Source: Tetramitus jugosus (lineage: Eukaryota > Heterolobosea > Eutetramitea > Acrasida > Vahlkampfiidae). Taken from it: DNA of 64,000 nucleotides. The stretch is taken from contig OW569394.1 in the NCBI GenBank assembly GCA_937625935.1, positions 124,001 to 188,000 of the forward strand. Direction: 5' to 3'. Position numbers and translations under genes: made by a program. Under the pieces are notes generated by a model. It did not search any database. It had not been told where the DNA came from and saw only the letters and a list, made by a program, of their open reading frames with translations. Positions within the stretch are counted from its first letter, which is position 1. Each line of letters opens with the position of its first letter. Of the stretch, positions 10,129 to 19,800 are shown piece after piece.

Positions 10129-10737
10129 TTATTGTGCTTCAACTGTTTCCTTGATCGAATCTTGATGATTGATAAAGGAAGAGAGACGAGGATTACTCGT
10201 CGTGTTCTGATCCCACTTGCTCAAAATGGCTTCCACATGCTCTCTGTCATCGAAGAAGATTTCTCTCAGAGCTTCATGCATATCCACCGTCTTCTTGGTC
10301 TTTGGATTGAACATGGCCAATCTAGCATAACCTCTGCCAACAAATCTTCCCTTTACGTAGCATGTATGTTCAAAGTGCATCCACTTTGGATCAACGCCCA
10401 TGATTCTCGTCCTTGTTTCAATTGTTTGGAACAGAGCGACTTCCCTTCTGTATTGGAAGCTAACGCCCGCCAAAACAAAACCGTAGTTTTTCTTGAGCGC
10501 GTACTGATTAATTCCGCATTCCATTCCATAGCGATTTCTGGAAAATTCAAGCACCGTAAAGTACACACTGTTGTTCATGTGCAGATTCATATCTAGGTTA
10601 CTGAACAGACATGTGTAGTAGCCCTTGTGCTCATAATCTGGAGATATGAGCTTTCTTCTCTCTTCGAGGTCTATTTGCTTGTTATAGTAGAGGAAATAGA
10701 CAATCCATTCCCAGACGACTCTTATCCAGTAGTTCAT
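10129..10737 (-). CDS. THEM6-like hot-dog thioesterase family protein
   Basis: A 202-residue protein; human THEM6 is about 208. A hydrophobic N-terminal segment (WIRVVWEWIVYFLYY) suggests membrane anchoring. It is followed by the 4HBT_2/THEM6 signature LDMNLHMNNSVYF (about residues 48-60), the turn and long helix of the hot-dog fold, then LEFSRNRYGM. Family members are acyl-CoA thioesterase-like, but THEM6 itself lacks a well-defined reaction, so only the fold is claimed. It converges on the DUF2817 gene with about 100 bp between stops. Confidence 0.8.
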   Translation of the reverse strand: MNYWIRVVWEWIVYFLYYNKQIDLEERRKLISPDYEHKGYYTCLFSNLDMNLHMNNSVYFTVLEFSRNRYGMECGINQYALKKNYGFVLAGVSFQYRREVALFQTIETRTRIMGVDPKWMHFEHTCYVKGRFVGRGYARLAMFNPKTKKTVDMHEALREIFFDDREHVEAILSKWDQNTTSNPRLSSFINHQDSIKETVEAQ

Positions 10738-11124
10738 TATGATTCAAGTTGTTAAATTTGGTACCAATGTGCTTTGGTTCTTCTTGCTTTGTTTTGGCTA
10801 CTTCATGTCATGAAAGAACCAGAATTTAAGCTCTTGGAGGGGAAAATTCCTCTTGGCGCAAATTCGTGGAGAATTTCAGGAGAATAGAGAATGACGCAGA
10901 CAGCGTTTTGTTCCATTGTTCCGCGCAAGCAATGACGTCAGTTTCGGGAGCGAATACACTTAGGTTGGTGAGGTGGAATTTCGATTGGGTGTTGGAATAC
11001 ATTTTCTAATACAGGGAAGATTGCGTTCGGTTGTTTCACCAACAGAAAGGACGGTGTGCGGTTAGCAATGTTGTCATGACCTTCCAACGAACTGCACCGA
11101 ACGTTACACCAAACTTGAAGAGAG
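10738..11124. other. divergent spacer with CRE-like palindrome
   Basis: This 387-bp spacer lies upstream of the THEM6-like gene (-) and the HNH relic (+). It holds a perfect TGACGTCA palindrome at 10933-10940, the consensus of CREB/ATF bZIP sites, about 200 bp from the THEM6 start. Nothing else is recognisable. Confidence 0.3.
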
Positions 11125-11612
11125 ATGGCGGCACAATTGTCTGCAAAGCGCCATGAATCACCTGAGGCCTTCATTCTCTCGCTTTGCAATGTAAGTCTTG
11201 TCAAATCAGATGAACAAAGGACTCAGCGGAAACGACCTAAGTTTATTCAACACTGCATCGACCTCTACCATCAACAAAACGGTCGTTGTAGCATCAGTGG
11301 GGTGCCAATGAAGCATGTCGCCGAGAAGGCTGTTCCTTATCAAATCTCCATCAGTCGAATTGACAAACAACAAGGTTGCCCGGTAACGTTCGCTTGGTGT
11401 GTCACTATGCTTCGAACGCCATTGGAGACAGTGGTCTGGATGCCTTCTACTACTTTGCCAAGCAGATTTGTTTGGCTGCCAACATTCCACAAGACACTAG
11501 AATGGAGAAGACGATGAGAAAAGCCAATGGACGACATCAAGAGCAAACAAATAAACAACAAAATGGATGCACGGCAAGGTTTTTTGGTTTTAATCGATTC
11601 TGTGCGTTGTAA
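11125..11612 (+). pseudogene. frameshifted HNH-endonuclease-like gene
   Basis: Two overlapping frames together spell one HNH-type domain. The first, from the ATG at 11125, reads LYHQQNGRCSISGVPM and then ISISRIDKQQGC. At about 11375 the homology moves to the next frame, which reads PGNVRLVCHYASNAIGD and then ends at 11612. This is the usual order of free-standing HNH nucleases: Cys-containing 'GRC-SG', a SI-RID strand, and a 'GNV--VC---N--K/GD' metal-binding helix. The shift lies in GGTTGCCCGGTAAC with no GT-AG pair that would repair it. It is therefore a broken gene or an assembly error of one base. HNH genes of this type are common in mobile elements and large viruses, so transfer is possible. 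Confidence 0.5.
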
Positions 11613-11636
11613 CTCAAAAAAAAGAGATGACAATGA

Positions 11637-11948
11637 ATGACCACCAGCGTTACCGTTGGTCAGCAATCAACAAACAAACAAAGCGTGCCACGTTTGAGAC
11701 AAGCACCAGCTTATTTGGCTGATTATGAGTTATCAATGGACTTCAGAAGACGTGAACACAGAAGTGGTACAGTGTCTGAAGGAGGAAGGAAGAGTGCGTA
11801 CGTCAATGCCCATGAAGGAAGACTGAGCAAATCGAGGAAGGCAATGATCCAGGACACGGTGTTGCAGGCAATTAGAAAGCGTATGACTGCAAAGAAACCA
11901 ATTGGATGGCATCTGCCAAAAAGGCCAACACGCTTCAACACCGGTTGA
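11637..11948 (+). other. uncertain basic open frame between HNH relic and GDI
   Basis: An ATG-initiated frame of 103 residues, rich in Arg/Lys ([20 protein letters not shown]), ends just before the GDI leader. An overlapping frame from the same start region reads DHQRYRWSAINKQTKRATFE before stopping, so the coding-like signal also jumps frame here. It may be a continuation of the decayed HNH gene. No family is recognised. Confidence 0.2.
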
Positions 11949-11992
11949 ACAACAAAACACACGAAGCTTCACACTTAACCCAACAAACAAAA

Positions 11993-13424
11993 ATGAATGA
12001 CACATATGACGTTGTAGTTCTAGGCACTGGTTTGACCGAATGTATCCTTTCTGGCCTCTTGAGCATCTCTGGCAAGAAGGTTCTTCACTTGGACAGAAAC
12101 CCATACTATGGTAGTGAGTCTGCATCATTGAACCTTGAACAAATGTACCAAAAGTTCAGAGGTCCTGATGCCAAGCCACCTGCAAATTTGGGCAGATCAA
12201 GAGACTACAATATTGATTTGATTCCAAAGTACTTGATGGCTACCGGTATGTTTTCCTCTTTTTTTTTCAGTCTCTCTCACTCTTTTTGTTTTTGGCCAAC
12301 AAGTGTATACTGACTGCTCTCTCTCTCGCCTCATAATGACAACGACAGGTCAATTGAAAAAGATTTTGATTGCTACTGGTGTCACTCGCTACGGCATGCA
12401 ATTCAGATTGATTGATAGTTCCTTTGTGTTGAGCAGCAACAAGAAGATTTACAAGGTTCCTTGCACTGCTATGGAAGTTGACACCTCTCCATTGTTGGAA
12501 TTCTTTGAGAAGGACGGAGCAAAGAAGCTCTTGACCTATGTTTACGGATATGAACAATCCAACCCACAGACCCATCAGGGATTGGACCTCGCTCGTGCTC
12601 CAATGAGCGATGTGTACAAGAAGTTTGGTGTTGATCAGAACACTATTGACTTTTTGGGTCACTCTGTTGCTTTGTGGACCAGTGATGACTATTTGAACAG
12701 ACCTGCATTGGAGACTGTTGAAAAGTTGAAGCTGTATGCTGAATCATTGGCCATGTTTGGTGGTTCTCCATACTTGTACCCTCTGTATGGTCTTGGTGTG
12801 TTGCCTCAAGTGTGTGCCGTCTTTGGTGGTACATTTATGCTCAACAAGCCTGTTGACAAGATTATCTATGATGAGAATGGACAGGTGTCTGGTGTTGAGT
12901 CAGAAGGTGAATTGGCCAAGACCAAGTTTATCATTGGTGATCCATCTTACTTCCCAGAGAAGGTCAAGAAGACTGGAAAGGTGATTCGTGTCATTTGCTT
13001 GATGAATCATCCAATTCCAGGAACCAACGATGTTCAATCTGCTCAAATCATTCTTCCACAGAAGCAAGTCAACAGACAACACGATATTTACATTAACTGT
13101 ACCTCCAACAAGCACGAAGTTGCACCTCAAGGCATGTATGTTGCTATTGTCTCCACTGAAGTTGAGACCAACAACCCAGAAGCTGAAATTAAGCCTGCCA
13201 TGGACATCTTGGGACCAATCATGGAGAAGTTTGTCTACATTTTGGACTCTAATGAGCCATTGGCTGACGGAAAGGCTGATGGTGTCTTCATCTCCCAATC
13301 CTATGACCCAACTGCTCACTTTGAAAGTTGCTGCAAGGACGTCATCTCCCTATATGAGAGATTCACTGGTGAAACCTTCAACTTGGAAGAGATTGAGAAG
13401 AGAGCCAAGGCAAGAGCAAGCTGA
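11993..13424 (+). CDS. GDI1: Rab GDP-dissociation inhibitor
   Basis: Two exons (11993-12245 and 12349-13424) with a 103-nt GTATGT...CAG intron give 442 residues, the usual GDI length. The start [17 protein letters not shown] carries the Rossmann-like GxGxxxC signature of the GDI/REP family, followed by HLDRNPYYG and the Rab-binding segment [18 protein letters not shown], in which the intron falls. GDI extracts prenylated GDP-Rab from membranes and recycles it in the cytosol. The frame is open further upstream, but the conserved family start fixes the ATG at 11993, preceded by a CAACAAACAAAA leader. Confidence 0.95.
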
Positions 13425-13872
13425 ATTGGGCGAGTAAATGAATGATAGGAACCACCAAACTTTGAGTGCCACACAACAAAGATGGTTCAGGATCAACTTT
13501 AGCATCACACATGTTTTCAAACCAATCTTGTAGATCAACAAACATAGGTAGTTCACGAACCAATAGTTCCAGAGCAGTTTTCACCAATCGACAGACATGA
13601 ATCAGAATTCGATTGGCAGTGACGTAGCACCAATGAACAAACTGTGGTGTTTTGAAGACCAGATAATGGGAGGTCTTATAGTCAAGGTACACTGGACCAA
13701 CCAATGCTGACGCGACCATCTGGACAGGCGTCAAACAGGTTGTTTCATTCTTGATGCTGATAATCCATTGTATTTCACTAAATTGTTCCTTCAGGTAAGA
13801 AAACCATTTTCCCCGATGTTCAACGATCAAGAACTTTCAACAAACAAAACCAAAAGCAAAGTGTCAACAGTT
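13425..13872. other. spacer between GDI and RCC1-like gene, with antisense open frame
   Basis: On the minus strand a frame stays open from about 13830 to about 13380, overlapping the GDI 3' end. Its middle reads protein-like (VGPVYLDYKTSHYLVF, VHWCYVTANRILIHVC), but the first ATG lies well inside and no family is recognised. It could be an exon or chance. No other feature is seen. Confidence 0.2.
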
Positions 13873-15207
13873 ATGAGCGACAACGGTAGTAGTGACCTGG
13901 GTAGCACAACAACATCAGTAGAAGAGAATGACATGATCCATCGTCATGTTCTCGTGCCATGTACCAATCTGGAAAAACAGTTGGATTCTGATAGTGATGC
14001 CCAAGTTGCCTTCTTGCAGCCTATTGCTTCTGAGTCGATAAACAAGTTGTTGTTGGTCCCTAATGATGCCATTGGACACGAACTTGTTCATCAAGTGGTT
14101 TGTCGTCTTCAAGCTGCATTCATCGTCACAGAGCCAGGTCACGTGTACAGTGTTGACCTCGGTTGTACATTCAATCGACCCATTCTGGCCACTGGTAAAA
14201 CAGTAGATTATGAGACTGGAAATAGGGATTTATACCGTATTCATCGAATTGATTTTTCAATCTTCTCTCCTCGTCCTCGCATTGTTCAGGTCAGTGCTGG
14301 CTATTCCTGTGTTTTCTTCCTGTGTGAGACTGGTCGATTGTTTTATGCTGGTTCCAACACGACTCACTGTATCGGTTCAATGAACACTTCAAGTGTGGCG
14401 AATCAACCAACACAGTTTGACACACAGATGATCAACCATGAGAGAATTGTTACTGTTTGTTGCGCTGCCTATACGACATGCTTTGTCACAGAGGACCCAA
14501 CCACTGGTTTTCATAACTTGTATTACGGCGGCAGTAATCAGTTTGGTGAGTGCTCAACAGGTACTCAAGATCAGATTACGACGGGACCACAGAGACTTGA
14601 TCCCCAACTCTTTTCAGGTCATCTTGTGAAAAAGATTGTGGCCGGTGATCATTCGTTTCAAATATTGACACAAACAGGCCGCTTGTTTGGCAATGGATAC
14701 AATTCTTCGAACCAGTTGTTGTTGACAGGAGCAGCGTCCAATCAACTTGTGACTCGATTGACAGAATCGCACCCAAGCAAAAATTCAATTGTTGATTGTG
14801 CTTCTCAGTTTTATGCCTCGGTTGTTTTAGATTCTAATGGATGCTTGATAAGCTCTGCCACGTTTCAAGATCCCTCAGACAGAGAGATGACACTTGAAGG
14901 AATTCATTCACATGACATTAGATCTATCGAGGCGGGTGATAGGTCATTCGCAGCCATAACGCACCGGAATACCATCTATTGGATGGCGCAACCGAATTTT
15001 TTCAATACGATCACCCACAAACATATCTTTCCTCATCTGTGGAATGCACAATCCATGGTGGGCAAAGAAATTCGTGCAAGTTGTGACTCGATAACAGCTT
15101 TTTACTTGTGGTCTCCTACTGTGTCTGTGTCTAGGCATTTCCCGAGGTTGAATAGGTTGCGTTTACAAGGATCATTAGCTGATGTTGAGTTTATTCACTC
15201 TTCTTGA
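13873..15207 (+). CDS. divergent RCC1-like repeat protein, apparently truncated
   Basis: From the ATG at 13873 (MSDNGSSDLG) the protein has 444 residues; an in-frame ATG at 13816 would add 19. Weak RCC1 repeats are visible: IVQVSAGYSCVFFLCETGRL, LYYGGSNQFGECS, VKKIVAGDHSFQILTQTGRL, IRSIEAGDRSFAAITH. Glycines are less regular than in the giant protein downstream. The final residues LQGSLADVEFIHSS resemble the opening strand of a BTB domain (LxDVxF), and the frame then stops. RCC1-BTB proteins are common in such amoebae, so the gene may be truncated. The upstream ATG is disfavoured because AACAAACAAAA, a leader-like run, lies between the two. Confidence 0.55.
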   Translation: MSDNGSSDLGSTTTSVEENDMIHRHVLVPCTNLEKQLDSDSDAQVAFLQPIASESINKLLLVPNDAIGHELVHQVVCRLQAAFIVTEPGHVYSVDLGCTFNRPILATGKTVDYETGNRDLYRIHRIDFSIFSPRPRIVQVSAGYSCVFFLCETGRLFYAGSNTTHCIGSMNTSSVANQPTQFDTQMINHERIVTVCCAAYTTCFVTEDPTTGFHNLYYGGSNQFGECSTGTQDQITTGPQRLDPQLFSGHLVKKIVAGDHSFQILTQTGRLFGNGYNSSNQLLLTGAASNQLVTRLTESHPSKNSIVDCASQFYASVVLDSNGCLISSATFQDPSDREMTLEGIHSHDIRSIEAGDRSFAAITHRNTIYWMAQPNFFNTITHKHIFPHLWNAQSMVGKEIRASCDSITAFYLWSPTVSVSRHFPRLNRLRLQGSLADVEFIHSS

Positions 15208-16080
15208 TACCTGGAAAGGCCGAATTACACTTGATTCGAATGAATATGCCAAGTGAGGATAGGAAATGGACGTAGGAAAGCATGAGATTAAGAGAGTGTC
15301 GAAGTATGACCAAAGACTATTGGAGATTGGTAGCCATCAAACAATAAAAACTGTACACTCCAAACACATTTGGGAAGAGGAACAAGGCGAGGGATTGATA
15401 CAAATACCATTACCATCAGCAGACTAAAACCCTTTCCAATCGTTCGCGGCAACTAACTCTACTTCGAGAATTTGATTGACACATGTAGACAACAACGCAC
15501 GCGGCTGAACGGAGAATACCTTCCAGTTCAACCACCTTAACATCATAACTACAATTCCTTTAGATTCACCCACAGTTGCATTCGGCTGAGTTTTCTGGTT
15601 CAAGAGGGTGAAATTACTTTAAACAAATGAAACACAAGGAGGAAGTTTGGATCTCGTTCAACGTGTTGACGAATCAACTGGTTCAAGGTTTAGTCACACT
15701 CGTTGACACCATTGTGTTTTTCAAGTAAGAGAAGGCTGCGTGGATTTGTTGCCCTGGTATGGAGTATTGTTGCGCTAGTATGAGTGGTACCACTAGTTGT
15801 CGGAGAAGAGGCCATATGAGAGACCTCAAAGGCCACTTACCTTGTAAATGTTCGATAAAAGAAAAATTGATACTACCTTGGTTTGTTGTTATACGCATAA
15901 CATTGCTGTATTCGTAGTTAGAAAACTTCATACATTAACTTTTCAATTTTCAACAGTAGACTTCGAAGAAAACTAAACACTAATGTCCTTCATATTGAGG
16001 GGTCGACTTTTTTAAAGTCATATGGAGCTCCAAACAAGCGTAAAAGTTGCCGCCAAAAGTTGTATTCGATCTATGGAACT
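15208..16080. other. 873-bp spacer without supported gene
   Basis: Frames on both strands are short and closed. A minus-strand frame (15931-15683) shows no domain. No recognisable BTB continuation of the upstream RCC1-like gene is present. Confidence 0.4.
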
Positions 16081-16450
16081 TGCAACAAACAAAAAACCAA
16101 AAGCAGATTCTTCAGAACAAAAATGGTGGTAGTAGTGACCTGGGTAGCACAGAGAATGACAATATCCATTGCCATGCTCTCGTGTCCTGTACCGATCTAG
16201 AAAACAGTTGGATTCTGATAGTGATACCCAAGTAGCCTTCTTGCAGCCTATTGCTTCTCAGTCGATAAACAAGTTGTTGTTGATGTCATTGAACACGAAC
16301 CTGTTCATCAAGTGGTTTGTCCTCTTAAAGCTGGAATCATCGTCACAGAGTCAGGTCACTTATTCCGTGTTGACCTCGGTTGTACATTCAATCGACCCAT
16401 TCTGGCCACTGGCAAAACAAAGAGTGTTTAGGGATTTGTACCGAATTGCA
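16081..16450 (+). pseudogene. partial decayed duplicate of the RCC1-like gene 5' part
   Basis: This segment repeats 13834-14250 of the RCC1-like gene. Shared stretches include GGTAGTAGTGACCTGGGTAG, TTGGATTCTGATAGTGAT, GCCTTCTTGCAGCCTATTGC, GATAAACAAGTTGTTGTTG and ATTCAATCGACCCATTCTGG. The copy has several small deletions and frame changes (the reading moves between two frames around 16190-16210) and ends in stops near 16429. It covers only the first ~135 codons. It is a direct repeat 2.2 kb from its parent and so a non-functional tandem duplicate. Confidence 0.8.
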
Positions 16451-16890
16451 CTTGGACAGCTCAAGATACTGGAGGGAAGCCTGGTGGGTAGTTAGAGGAA
16501 GAGTATGTCCAATTGATTCAATGAAATCCCAGTCAAAATGAAATGAAGCGAGCGAACTGTTCGACTAAGACTGTCCAGAACAACTAGTTTTCCGTACAAC
16601 ATGACTTGAAAACTTAGTGGAGACATTGGATACCCCAAGTTACGAGCCTGAAGGTGAAATGATGCATATGACCTATTCCAAACAAGTGAACAAAAACTGT
16701 AAACACTCACAGAACACCTAACGAAGACCCCGAGGAGGAAAAAGGGGAACAAATTCCATCGGAGAAACTGGTCCAGACAGATGACATTCCCCATCGAAAA
16801 GTTCCCTTCATAGGAAAACAAGAAAGAAGAAAAAAGAGAGCCCACAAAACATCGATCTTCCAAGCTTCGTTTGTACTCGAAGAGGAGAGA
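16451..16890. other. upstream region of receptor kinase gene
   Basis: This 440-bp region lies between the RCC1-like relic and the kinase ATG. An open minus-strand frame (16917-16492) lacks recognisable sequence and overlaps the kinase start. Purine-rich sequence (GAAAACAAGAAAGAAGAAAA) at about 16815-16835 probably belongs to the leader. Confidence 0.3.
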
Positions 16891-19800
16891 ATGATCACAC
16901 TTAGAGATAAAATTCAATGCCCTGTCATTGCCTTATTGCTTGTTCTGTTGTTCGTCTTTTTGCTCGGACAATCGGAGAACATTTTTGTGAATGCAGCGAG
17001 TGAATGGGACGTGAGTCACGGAACATCGTCCCGTTGCTTTGCAGAGGTCGAACAAGAAGTAGAGTACAAGTCCCCTGTCTCTCTGCGCGTTGTTGGTAAA
17101 ATTCAGACGGATATTTTGCTCAGGCACCCCTACAGCGCCAACGCTTCCCAGCCGGAGTTAATTGCCATTGTAAGCGGATACACTGCACACGTGAATCCTG
17201 TGGGACCATCGATTGTTCGATTCGCAACCAGTCAGAGGACAACAGAGGAGTTGATTGATCTGGTTCGGTATACGATGCACAGTCCCATTGATCGTTTGTA
17301 TCTCAATACTCTGGATATAAACTTGAGTGGCAACATTTTGAGAGCGGATTTGGTTCAGGCTGACACGGACGAATACTACTTGTTTATTCAGAGGGTTGTA
17401 GAAGATGGAAATCTTGATTTTTCGCGCATTCAAGTATCGAATGAAGTCTTGGTCTTGAAGGACAGAGTAGTGCTACAAGGCTCTGATACAACTGCACTGA
17501 CGGCTGAACCAGGTGAATTGAACCGCGCAGGATCCATTGTTCACTATATTCAGGTTGTTCGGTGCGATGATACGACTGATGCAGGCCTATGCACGACCAA
17601 TCGAATTCATGTACGGACAATGAAATGGCGCACGAACACTTGGATACCACTCCACGGTTTCTCCAGCCACAAATCAGGTCTCGATATCATCGTGTTTGAC
17701 ATGTTCGCTTCACCCAAGAACAATCACCCTGACTACCAAATGGAGTACTTTGTCATTTACAATGCGACACATATCATGTCCTTCAATCGGAACACCGGTT
17801 CTCTCAGTTGCTCCATTTTCTATCACTCTGATCTTTATGATAGTCTTCGTCCGTCGAACACTTATCCACGTGTGCACATGCACCCGCAAAGCTCCACATT
17901 TGTCATTGTGAGCAATTGTTTGCTTCATTATTATTTTAATGGATCGAATGGAAACATAACATTTCTCAAGGAGTCATGCTCTTCACTCTATAACAAGACT
18001 GATACTGAGAACTTCGTTGGCTCCATGGACGCAACCATAGGCTCTATCACGCCGGACAATAAGGCTATTCTTTTTACAGTCTCACCTGCTGATATTGATT
18101 GTTTCGTCATGGTGTATGACTTGTATACAATGGTATTGAGTGAAAGCTCTTTGCCATGCTCCAACAGTTTCTCTCAGTCCAATTATCACTTGTTAAGTGG
18201 GCATTTCAATGCAATGGTGAGCTTGGGCAACAATAGCTACTTTGCGATTCATTCAACGGGAACCATGGTAGATTTGAGTGCTGATTCACAATACAATAAG
18301 CTAGCAGAAAACCGACGCTTTCCAACAAGAGCCACAGTGCTCCACTACATTACGGAACCGTTCTCAGAGTACATGAGAGACTATGTGACCTCACTGCTTG
18401 TTTATGATGTAGAAATGGACAAAGTAACACTGTTGATTCAATCTCACAAGTATCGATCGAGTCGATTGTGGTTCTTGGACCTAACAGTAAACGCTCAAAG
18501 GTCAGAGATTGAAAAGTTGAACTTTGGACATGAGTTATCCATTCAGCCCATTCTCGCCGACCATAGTATTTATCAAGTGCCATTGATTGCACATGCACCT
18601 TTCCGCTTTAAGAGCACACCCAAGATGGCTCATGTGATGTATGTGGCATCATCCTCCGAATATGAAAGAAACAATGCTGTTGCTGCTCTCTATACATATA
18701 ATCCAGACAAGCGAGAGTTAGCATGGTCCAAGGATTTCCTGTTTACTGAAATTATTGGATATAGGCCACCGAGTCTTGACTTTATATACTTCGTATCTCA
18801 TGCCCACGAAATGATTTTTGCTATATCGGAAATGATTGATTCCACAGCTGTCATTTGGGGAACGACTGTGGAGGATGCACCTGTCGAGTCACAGAGAATT
18901 ATCTTTGATGCAAACTCTACCGTCTATTTGGATGAACTAACATTGATTTCCTTCCGATGCTTTTCGGATGCTGATGAAACACTTGCAGTCTTTTCTGCAA
19001 CATCATCCAGTTCAAAGACACTTTTGCTCGTGCGAATCGATGTATTCACGGGTGAAATCAAGGGTATTATTGAAACAGGTGTCAGTAAGTATCGTACAAT
19101 AACCGCTGTACCCCACAAGGGAGTCATATATGTTGTTGGTTACAGACCTGTTGTTCCCACCGTTTATGATAAGAGTGTATTGGATACATCTATCAAAATT
19201 ATCATGATTCCACTCTCCTTTAATGAAAACGAGAAAAAAGTGGTCGATCTAAGGTATGAGAAGAGGGTGAATATTGTGCTTACAGGTTGTTTCTTTGATT
19301 CAGATACCACTATTTATGTTTCGGCTGAATCAACAGGAGGAAAGACTGCCCTATTCCAGATTTTTATCGGTGGTAGCGATCCCTACTTAAAGCAAATGTT
19401 CTTCATTGGTGACAGAACAGGTGCCTTAACAAGAGCTTTGTTTTCAAAGCAAAAGAAGATGATCTTTTTCTTTACTGAGGGCACAGGAGATTATCTCATG
19501 GAAGCACCAGTGATTCATGTGATGAAAATACCGTTTAGAAGACAGTTTAAAAACAAATGCCTCAGAGCAATTCTGGGAAGTGTTGTGACCTTTATTTCGC
19601 TCATCTTTGTTCTGGGCATTGTGTTAGTGTTAGTCACTCGTTATAAGCTTGCAAAGGTGAGTCACATGTACAAGAAAATGGAGGAAAAGTGGATTGATCA
19701 TAACTCTCTGGAATATTCAACAAAGAAATGGTTGATCGAATATAACGATCTTAAACTAGAAAGAGTGTTAGGAAAGGGTATTTCTGGGAAGGTGTTTGAA

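Noticed and set aside
11906-11992. In-frame N-terminal extension of GDI ([10 protein letters not shown]...)
   Set aside because: GDI proteins begin directly at the [10 protein letters not shown] strand; the extension overlaps leader-like CAACAAACAAAA sequence.
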